Shown one piece after another: positions 1 to 5,040 of a DNA stretch of 5,040 nucleotides; positions within the stretch are counted from its first letter, which is position 1; each line of letters starts with the position of its first letter. The stretch is from Frankiales bacterium (lineage in GTDB: Bacteria; Actinomycetota; Actinomycetes; Mycobacteriales; SCTD01). The stretch is taken from NCBI GenBank assembly GCA_025965495.1, contig JAOPWW010000236.1, positions 1 to 5,040 of the forward strand, read 5' to 3'. Under the pieces are notes generated by a model. That model ran no database searches and was not told the DNA's origin. It saw nothing but the letters and a program-made list of their open reading frames with translations. Both the position numbers and the translations under genes were made by a program.

Positions 1-738
1 CTCGGGATCGAGAGCGCCCACGTCTACGGCGTCAGCCTCGGCGGGATGGTCGCTCAGGAGCTCGCGCTGCGGTTCCCCGAGCGGGTCCGCGGGCTGGTGC
101 TCGGCGGGACGGGCGCCGGCGGGCCGCGTTCGGTGCTGCCGAGCCCCCGCGCCTACGCCGGCTTCGGCAAGCACGCGCTCGACGGCGGTGCCCGTGCCCG
201 GTGGCTCGGCGGGGCGCTGTTCTCCCCGCAGTACCGGCGCGAGCACCCGCAGGACGCCAAGGCCCTGCTGCGGCTGCTGGGCGCCCACCGCGCGCCGCTG
301 CACGGGACGGTGGGGCACTGGTGGGCCAGTGCGACCCACGACACGTCCGGGCGGCTGGCCCAGGTCCAGGCGCCCACGCTGGTGCTGCACGGCGAGCGCG
401 ACGCGCTGGTGCCGCTGGCCAACGCCGAGCACCTCGCCCGGCGGGTCCCGGACGCCGAGCTCGCGGTGCTGCCCGGCGCCGGCCACGCCTACCTGTGGGA
501 GCAGCCCGAGCGGTCGGCCGAGCTGCTGCTCGGCTGGCTGGCCCGCCGGGGTCCGATCGCCCCGGGGCAGGCGCTGACCGGGGTCGCCCGCGCCGTCGAG
601 CCCCTCACCCGCGCCCTGGCCGTGCCGCTGGGAGGGCTGCGGGGGCCGCGCACCTTCACCGGGCTGGTCGCCGGCCAGCTCCGCCGGCGCGGAGGCGGCG
701 CGACGGACCCTCAGACGGGGACGAGCCCCTCCAGGTAG
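1..738 (+). CDS. Alpha/beta-fold hydrolase, 5'-truncated (C-terminal 245 residues)
   Basis: The reading frame is open from base 1 to the TAG at 736-738, so the start lies before the window; the ATG at 46 is internal because the nucleophile motif lies upstream of it. Numbering from the first visible codon, the nucleophile elbow is G-V-S-L-G-G with Ser12. The acid is probably Asp134 (HGERDALVP) and the base His162 (GAGHAYLWEQPE), giving a complete Ser-Asp-His triad in the expected order. A cap-like region lies at about residues 45-120. This pattern fits soluble hydrolases of the 3-oxoadipate enol-lactonase/haloperoxidase-like group, but the substrate cannot be inferred. After the usual last helix (about residue 182) there is an extra tail of roughly 60 residues rich in Gly, Arg and Ala, of unknown role. 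The gene converges on the phytochrome gene and their 3' ends overlap by 28 bp. Hydrolase fold is secure; specific function is unknown. Confidence 0.9.
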   Translation, partial: LGIESAHVYGVSLGGMVAQELALRFPERVRGLVLGGTGAGGPRSVLPSPRAYAGFGKHALDGGARARWLGGALFSPQYRREHPQDAKALLRLLGAHRAPLHGTVGHWWASATHDTSGRLAQVQAPTLVLHGERDALVPLANAEHLARRVPDAELAVLPGAGHAYLWEQPERSAELLLGWLARRGPIAPGQALTGVARAVEPLTRALAVPLGGLRGPRTFTGLVAGQLRRRGGGATDPQTGTSPSR

Positions 739-3584
739 CGGCCGACGTCACGGGCCGGCATCGGGCGTCCGAGCAGGTAGCCCTGGACGAGGTCGCAGCC
801 GAGACGACGCAGGGTCGCGAGCTCCTCGACGGTCTCGACCCCCTCGGCCAGCACCTGCAGGCCCAGCTGGTGGCCGAGGCTGACGATGGCGGCGACGACG
901 ACGACGTTGGCCTTGACGGTCGGCAGCCCCGTGATGAAGGAGCGGTCGATCTTGAGTTCGTCGACGGGGAGCTGGGTCAGGTAGGACAGCGCCGAGAAGC
1001 CCGTCCCGAAGTCGTCGATCGACAGGCGGACCCCGCGCTCGCGCAGGGCGGTGAGGAAGGCGAGCTTCTGGTCGTCGTCGGTGACCAGCGCCCCCTCGGT
1101 CAGCTCGATGCACAGCGCCGACGGCGGCAGGCGCAGGCGGGCCAGGGACGCGTCGATGCTGTCGAGCAGCTCGTCGCTGGCCATCTCCGCCGCGGTGACG
1201 TTCACCGACAGGGCCAGGTCGAGGTCGGGGTGCTGCTGCCGCCAGGTGGCGAGGTCGCCGAGCCCCTCGTCGAGCGCCCAGGCCGTGAGGTGCCCGATGA
1301 CGCCGACCGCCTCGGCGACCGGGATGAACTCGGCGGGGGGAACCATCCCGCGGCCGGGCAGCGGCCAGCGCGCGAGCGCCTCGAACCCGCACAGCCGACC
1401 GTCGATGGAGTGCAGGGGCTGATAGTGCAGGACCAGCTCGCGGTCCTCCAGGGCCGGGCGCAGCCCGACCTCGATCTCGGTCCGGCGGACCTTGAGGTCG
1501 CGCATCTCCGCCGTGAACGGCGTCACCGCGTTGCGGCCCGAGCGCTTGACCCGGTACATGGCCGTGTCCGCGTCCCGCAGCAGTTCGGCGGAGCTGGTGT
1601 CGCGGCCGGCGAGCGCCCACCCGATCGACGCCGTCACCACGGCCTCGCCCCCTCCGAGCACGAAGGGCTGCTGGAAGGCGACGACGATGCGGTCGGCGAT
1701 CTGGGCCGCGAGAGCGGGGGTCACCCGCTCGCACAGGACGATGAACTCGTCACCGCCGATGCGGGCGACCGTGTCGGTGGCCCGGTTGAGCACCACCAGG
1801 CGGGCGGCTGCCTGCCGCAGCAGGTCGTCCCCGGCGTCGTGCCCGAGCGAGTCGTTCACGAGCTTGAAGCGGTCGAGGTCGATGAACAGCAGCGCGGTCC
1901 CCCCGGGCTCGCGCGGCTCGCGGGCCAGGGCGAGGGACGTGTGGTCCAGCAGCAGGGCGCGGTTGGGCAGGCCGGTGAGCTGGTCGTGCATCGCGAGGTG
2001 CGCGAAGTGGTCCCGGGCCCGCGTCAGGAGCAGGTCGGGGATGCCGACCGCCAGGGCCGCTGCCGCGGCGACCTCGGCCGAGTGCCAGGGCCGGCACTGA
2101 CCGTGGACCTGCCTGCGGTAGCTGTCGAACGACAGCCGGGGGGTGAGGACCTCGAGGCCGTCGGGACCGCTCGCCGGCGACCGGGTCATGGCCTTGTCGG
2201 GGTCCCCGCCCCAGCGGTCCTCGTGGACCGTCTCGCCGCGGAACCAGAGCACGTGGTCGACGTAGTGGGCCGACAGCGGCAGGGCGATCACCCCTGCCGC
2301 CACCCCCCGGTGGGGGGCCATGGCGGGGAAGCGCCCGGCCAGGTCGTGGCACACGAACATCGCGGCGTCCTCGTCGACCCGCAGCTCGTCGAGCAGGCGC
2401 TCGACGGCGTCCGGGGGCGGCACCGCGCCGACGGTGACCGTCTGCCCGTCCAGCCGCGCCACCATCCCGTCGGCGCCGGTGAGGTCGACCGGGGAGGGCC
2501 CGGGCGCGGCGAGGGCGTCCGACAGGGACGAGGCGGTCGTCATCCTCGCGACCAGGGCGGTCTCGACCTCGGCGAGCTGGAGCCGGTAGGCGTGGTGCTC
2601 GAGGTGCTCGAGGGCGACGAGCTGCAGCGAGAAGAGCTGCCCCAGCACCCGGCAGGCCGCCCGCATCTGCGCGTCGATCCGCTTGGGCGTGCGGTGGTGG
2701 CAGACGACCATCCCCCACAGGCGGGTGCCGCGGAACAGCGAGACGGCGAGCGTGGCACCGACGCCCATGTTCTGCAGGTAGGCCACGTGCAGGGGGGACA
2801 CGCTGCGCAGCCCGCTCTGGCTGAGGTCCAGCGGCTCCGCGGCGTCGTCGGCGGTGCAGACGAGCGGCGACGGTGCGTACCCGACGTCGGCGATGACGCG
2901 CAGGTGGTTGAGCAGGTACAGCGTCCGGGCCTGCCGAGGGATGTCGGAGGCGGGGTAGTGCAGGCCGAGGAACGCCTCCTGGTCCGGCTCGCACTGCTCG
3001 GCGACCACCTCGCCGTGCTCGTCGGCGTGGAACCGGTACACCATGACCCGGTCGTAGGACGTGAGCTCCTTCATCGCCGTGGCGGCCCGGTCGCAGAGCT
3101 CCGTGACGCCGGTCGCGGTGTCGATCGCCGTCATGGCCTGGCGCAGGTCGGAGAACAGCAGGGACACGAACACCGGCTCGTGGTCGGCGGCCGGTTCGAG
3201 CTCGACGACGACCGTCTCGCCGACCCGGAACCAGGTCAGCTCGTAGGCGCCCCGGCCCGGTGGGTGGCACACCACCGGGTCGGTGCCCGAGGAGGCCGGG
3301 TCCTCGAGGACGCTCCGGAGGCGCCCGACGACCTCGGACCCGAGCGCCACGGACAGGGGGCTGCCGAGCAGCGCGGCGGGTGCCAGGCCGAGGTGGTCCG
3401 CGGAGTTGGCGCTGACCCGGACGACGGACAGGTCGCTCCCGCGGGCGGCGAGGAGCACGCCGTGCGGCTGGATCGCCTCCGACAGGTGGATCGGCTCGCG
3501 GTCGCACGTCGTGAGGTCGGCCGGCAGCGTCGGAGCCAGGAGGTCGACGACGTCGGCAACGGGGTCGTCCCCGCTGCGGATCAC
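711..3584 (-). CDS. bphP: Bacteriophytochrome (PAS-GAF-PHY) with GGDEF and EAL cyclic di-GMP output domains
   Basis: 957-residue cytosolic red/far-red photoreceptor fused to cyclic di-GMP synthesis and breakdown domains. PAS is about 10-130, with Cys27 in TTCDREPIHL, the usual biliverdin-attachment site. GAF is about 145-315, with PASDIP (211-216), His266 (SPLHVAYL) and CHH (295-297), matching chromophore-pocket residues. Leu265 sits where plant and cyanobacterial phytochromes carry the bilin Cys, supporting biliverdin. PHY is about 325-505, with tongue motifs WGG (458-460) and PRLSF (482-486). GGDEF is about 533-690: DQLTGLPNR, intact GGDEF at 610-614, and an RATD inhibitory site (601-604) five residues before it. 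EAL is about 705-950: Glu735, Asn795, Glu827, Asp857/Asp858, Lys878, Glu914, Glu917 and Gln934 are all present. There is no histidine kinase domain, signal peptide or membrane segment. The GTG start at 3584 is chosen because it follows GGGAGG by 6 bases, overlaps the heme oxygenase stop as GTGA, and places Cys27 at the normal distance from the N-terminus. Which output activity dominates, and how light changes it, is not deducible. Confidence 0.96.
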   Translation of the reverse strand: MIRSGDDPVADVVDLLAPTLPADLTTCDREPIHLSEAIQPHGVLLAARGSDLSVVRVSANSADHLGLAPAALLGSPLSVALGSEVVGRLRSVLEDPASSGTDPVVCHPPGRGAYELTWFRVGETVVVELEPAADHEPVFVSLLFSDLRQAMTAIDTATGVTELCDRAATAMKELTSYDRVMVYRFHADEHGEVVAEQCEPDQEAFLGLHYPASDIPRQARTLYLLNHLRVIADVGYAPSPLVCTADDAAEPLDLSQSGLRSVSPLHVAYLQNMGVGATLAVSLFRGTRLWGMVVCHHRTPKRIDAQMRAACRVLGQLFSLQLVALEHLEHHAYRLQLAEVETALVARMTTASSLSDALAAPGPSPVDLTGADGMVARLDGQTVTVGAVPPPDAVERLLDELRVDEDAAMFVCHDLAGRFPAMAPHRGVAAGVIALPLSAHYVDHVLWFRGETVHEDRWGGDPDKAMTRSPASGPDGLEVLTPRLSFDSYRRQVHGQCRPWHSAEVAAAAALAVGIPDLLLTRARDHFAHLAMHDQLTGLPNRALLLDHTSLALAREPREPGGTALLFIDLDRFKLVNDSLGHDAGDDLLRQAAARLVVLNRATDTVARIGGDEFIVLCERVTPALAAQIADRIVVAFQQPFVLGGGEAVVTASIGWALAGRDTSSAELLRDADTAMYRVKRSGRNAVTPFTAEMRDLKVRRTEIEVGLRPALEDRELVLHYQPLHSIDGRLCGFEALARWPLPGRGMVPPAEFIPVAEAVGVIGHLTAWALDEGLGDLATWRQQHPDLDLALSVNVTAAEMASDELLDSIDASLARLRLPPSALCIELTEGALVTDDDQKLAFLTALRERGVRLSIDDFGTGFSALSYLTQLPVDELKIDRSFITGLPTVKANVVVVAAIVSLGHQLGLQVLAEGVETVEELATLRRLGCDLVQGYLLGRPMPARDVGRYLEGLVPV

Positions 3585-4324
3585 GGACCGCCTCCCACCG
3601 GGTCGAGCACTCCGCCGACAGCCGAGAAGGCCGCGGTCGCCGCGGCGACGACGGTCCAGCGGACCTCGGGCGGCGCGGCCGCGCCGAAGGCGTCGAGGGC
3701 GGCGAGCAGGGAGCGCCAGTCGGTCCGCAGACCGTGGCGGGTCTCGCCCGAGAAGAACGTGACGGGCAGGTCGGCGCCGAGCGCCCTGCGGGCGTGGCCA
3801 GCGACGACCCGGCCGCCGAGCGCCGAGCCCTCCAGCACGTAGAGCCAGCCGAGGCCGGCGGCCAGCGAGTCCAGGACGGGCGGGACCGGACGCGGCCGGG
3901 GGAGGGCGGCGTCGTGCGCCGACAGCGCCGCGAGGTCGTCGTCGAGCAGGTGCGCCCGCTGCCGGGCGGCGACGTCGACGACCGGGGTCAGCCGGTCCCA
4001 GCCGCGGAGCCCGAGGAGGGCGGCCTCCGCCGGGCCGTAGACGTCGCGCAGCCGGGCGAGCAGGGCGCCGTAGGCGGCGACGTCGCGGAGCCGGTCCTCG
4101 AGGGCGAACGCCTGCTCCGCGGCCGCGTGCGCCGGCCGCGTCTCCGTGCGCAGCAGGTCGGACAGCGGCAGGTCGGACAGCGGCAGGTCGGACAGCGGCG
4201 GAGCCCACAGCGGCCGGTCGGTCGACCTCGGCGACGCGGGCGCGGGGACGACGCGGGCGGTCGATTCGTCCGGCGCGGACCCGGCGGGGCGGGCGGAGCG
4301 TCGTGTGCGCGAGGGAGCGGACAC
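3581..4324 (-). CDS. bphO: Bacteriophytochrome-associated heme oxygenase (biliverdin-producing)
   Basis: 247-residue predicted heme oxygenase, which oxidises heme to biliverdin, CO and iron, supplying the phytochrome chromophore. The core runs from about residue 57 to 240, a normal length for this family. LLRTETRPAHAAAE carries the likely proximal heme ligand His66. GWLYVLEGSALGG (159-171) is the distal-helix signature of the BphO/heme oxygenase-like fold, and FFSG follows at 190-193. The first 56 residues are an atypical Arg/Ala/Pro/Ser-rich, probably disordered extension ending in three PLSDL repeats. The GTG at 4324 is the only ATG, GTG or TTG codon in frame between the preceding stop (4463) and the conserved core; its ribosome site is weak (GGGGGG, 7 bases upstream). 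A CTG at 4208-4210 would remove most of the extension and remains possible. The gene ends in TGA overlapping the phytochrome GTG, so the two are almost certainly co-transcribed. Family is firm; the exact start is less so. Confidence 0.9.
   Translation of the reverse strand: MSAPSRTRRSARPAGSAPDESTARVVPAPASPRSTDRPLWAPPLSDLPLSDLPLSDLLRTETRPAHAAAEQAFALEDRLRDVAAYGALLARLRDVYGPAEAALLGLRGWDRLTPVVDVAARQRAHLLDDDLAALSAHDAALPRPRPVPPVLDSLAAGLGWLYVLEGSALGGRVVAGHARRALGADLPVTFFSGETRHGLRTDWRSLLAALDAFGAAAPPEVRWTVVAAATAAFSAVGGVLDPVGGGP
3591..3596 (-). promoter_or_regulatory. Ribosome binding site of the phytochrome gene
   Basis: On the minus strand GGGAGG lies 6 bases before the GTG at 3584, inside the last codons of the heme oxygenase gene. 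It is a strong Shine-Dalgarno match at optimal spacing. It fixes the phytochrome start at this GTG rather than at far-upstream in-frame codons, and suggests that ribosomes can load independently as well as through the GTGA stop-start overlap. Confidence 0.8.
4154..4198. repeat. Three perfect 15-bp tandem repeats in the heme oxygenase coding region
   Basis: The plus-strand unit caggtcggacagcgg occurs three times with no mismatch at 4154-4168, 4169-4183 and 4184-4198. Read on the minus strand each unit encodes Pro-Leu-Ser-Asp-Leu, forming residues 43-57 of the heme oxygenase. The copy nearest the core runs into the conserved LLRTETRPAH helix, so it is probably the ancestral one, with the others added by in-frame duplication (inference). 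Confidence 0.95.
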
Positions 4325-4462
4325 CGCCCAGCCCCCCGCCCGGTCCTCGAACCGGTGGCGCTCGAGGAGGACGACACCCGGTCGTGGCGGTTCGGGACGA
4401 CCGTACGCCGTCGTCGCGCGGGGACGACGGGCGACGGGGCGCCGGCCTGGGTCAGCGGAGCG
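4325..4462. other. Intergenic region between the lipase and heme oxygenase genes
   Basis: This 138-bp gap should hold the end of the lipase transcript and the promoter of the heme oxygenase-phytochrome operon. It contains an 8-bp perfect inverted repeat (listed separately). I could not identify a convincing -35/-10 pair, and no regulator operator is evident. On the minus strand the gap has no stop in the heme oxygenase frame; the lipase TGA at 4463-4465 is the first in-frame stop upstream of the GTG start. Confidence 0.6.
4408..4430 (-). terminator. Candidate hairpin terminator after the lipase gene
   Basis: ccgtcgtc (4408-4415) and gacgacgg (4423-4430) form a perfect 8-bp inverted repeat around a 7-base loop, beginning about 33 bases after the lipase stop. 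No T-run follows on the minus strand, so it would be a non-canonical terminator of the kind often proposed in high-GC actinobacteria. In such GC-rich DNA an 8-bp stem can occur by chance, and it could instead act in the leader of the heme oxygenase transcript. Confidence 0.35.
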
Positions 4463-5040
4463 TCAGGCCGTGCGGACCGCGTCGGCCTTCCCGGCGAGCA
4501 GCAGCCCCAGCACCCGGTACACCCGGCGGTTGAAGGCCAGACCGACGTGGCTGCCGCTGACCTCGACGTTGCGGGCGTAGGGCACCGAGCAGGCGCGCCA
4601 CCGCACGACACCGTCGCCCTTGCTCCAGATCGACGTCAGCGGGACCTGCTCGACCGGGAAGGGCGCGCTGTAGTCGCGGACGAACGGGCAGTCGCAGGTG
4701 TCGGTGAGGCAGCCGCGCGCGGCGGCCTTCCTGCTGGTCGCCTGCAGGACGGTCCGCACGCCGGCGACCATCGCCTTGGTCGGCACCGAGATGTCGAACG
4801 GCTCGTCCAGGCCCGAGCCCATGGTGACGACCTGGCTGACGAGGTCCGGACGGCGGGCGCCGAGCGCCTTGACGAAGTGCCCGCCCCGGCTGTGGCCGAC
4901 CAGCGCCGCGGGCCGGCCCGTCTGCGCGACGACGCCCTCGAGCCGCCGCTCGATCCGGTCCAGCGACCGGTCCGAGCAGTCGACGTTGAGCTGCATCCCG
5001 CTGCCGAAGGGCTTGTGCCCCATCCGGGACAGCCAGTTGG
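4463..5040 (-). CDS. Lipase/esterase-type alpha/beta hydrolase, 5'-truncated
   Basis: The frame is open to the window edge and reads ...NWLSRMGHKPFGSG, so the ATG at 5023 is probably internal and the true start lies beyond 5040. Numbering from that Met, the nucleophile elbow is GHSRGG with Ser45. The probable acid is Asp137 (SKGDGVVRW) and the base His159 (SGSHVGL), a full triad. The NVDCS strand before the elbow and the Cys-rich stretch CLTDTCDCPF (105-114) resemble actinobacterial esterase/lipase-family proteins; the latter may form disulphides, though no signal peptide can be checked because the N-terminus is missing. Substrate is unknown. It lies on the same strand as the heme oxygenase, 138 bp upstream, with a candidate terminator hairpin between them, so it is probably a separate transcription unit. 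It is not related in function to the light module by any visible evidence. Confidence 0.88.
   Translation of the reverse strand, partial: NWLSRMGHKPFGSGMQLNVDCSDRSLDRIERRLEGVVAQTGRPAALVGHSRGGHFVKALGARRPDLVSQVVTMGSGLDEPFDISVPTKAMVAGVRTVLQATSRKAAARGCLTDTCDCPFVRDYSAPFPVEQVPLTSIWSKGDGVVRWRACSVPYARNVEVSGSHVGLAFNRRVYRVLGLLLAGKADAVRTA

Noticed and set aside
748..3507. Minus-strand frames at 748-1734 and 1750-3507
   Set aside because: Arg/Pro/Ala-rich shadow translations in a different frame of the same phytochrome gene, with no domain content.
711..3584. Histidine-kinase phytochrome
   Set aside because: After PHY there is no H-box or ATPase domain; GGDEF and EAL follow directly.
201..3842. Plus-strand open frame of 1213 codons antisense to the phytochrome gene
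   Set aside because: It is a mirror of the real minus-strand codon pattern in very GC-rich DNA. The translation is low-complexity Gly/Arg/Asp/Val-rich with no recognisable domain, and it also overlaps the hydrolase in another frame.
4154..4198. CRISPR array or regulatory iteron
   Set aside because: The units are directly adjacent without spacers, are only 15 bp, and lie in frame within a coding region.
3585..4208. N-terminal extension of the phytochrome to a GTG at 4208
   Set aside because: These 208 codons are an Arg/Pro/Ala-rich out-of-frame reading of the heme oxygenase gene. The GTG at 3584, with its strong ribosome site, gives the normal phytochrome N-terminus.
4325..4462. Sigma-70-type promoter for the light operon
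   Set aside because: A TACGGT-like hexamer is present on the minus strand (about 4400-4405), but no suitable -35 partner is visible, so I do not call a promoter.
4146..4580. Plus-strand frame of 144 codons over the repeat and intergenic gap
   Set aside because: Starts with repeated Ser-Asp-Ser-Gly-Arg from the antisense of the PLSDL repeats; no motif and it opposes real genes.
3988..4611. Minus-strand frame spanning the lipase end, gap and heme oxygenase start
   Set aside because: Composition is Ser/Arg/Pro/Cys-rich without motifs, and it is out of frame with two well-supported genes.

Overview
The window is very GC-rich. Its coding regions favour G/C at third codon positions, use GTG starts and carry long spurious antisense reading frames, which points to a high-GC actinobacterium. 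I cannot name the genus from this sequence. I see no RNA genes, mobile elements, CRISPR arrays or attachment sites.

Layout: (1) 1-738, plus strand: the 3' part of an alpha/beta-fold hydrolase gene whose start lies before the window. (2) 711-3584, minus strand: a complete gene for a biliverdin-type bacteriophytochrome (PAS-GAF-PHY) fused directly to GGDEF and EAL domains, 957 residues. (3) 3581-4324, minus strand: a complete gene for a bacteriophytochrome-associated heme oxygenase (BphO type) with an unusual N-terminal extension containing three perfect PLSDL repeats. (4) 4325-4462: an intergenic gap with a candidate hairpin terminator. (5) 4463-5040, minus strand: most of a second alpha/beta hydrolase of the lipase/esterase type, with its start beyond the window end.

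The core is a two-gene light-signalling operon. The heme oxygenase should convert heme to biliverdin, which should attach to Cys27 of the phytochrome photosensor. Red/far-red photoconversion would then alter synthesis (GGDEF) and/or breakdown (EAL) of cyclic di-GMP. The stop codon of the first gene overlaps the GTG start of the second (GTGA, 4 bp), and a strong Shine-Dalgarno sequence lies just upstream, so the two are probably translated in a coupled way. The catalytic signatures of both output domains, and the RxxD inhibitory site of the cyclase, look intact. The net effect of light cannot be read from sequence. The two flanking hydrolases have no evident link to the light module. The architecture resembles known BphP-GGDEF-EAL proteins, so it is interesting but not a wholly new class of system.
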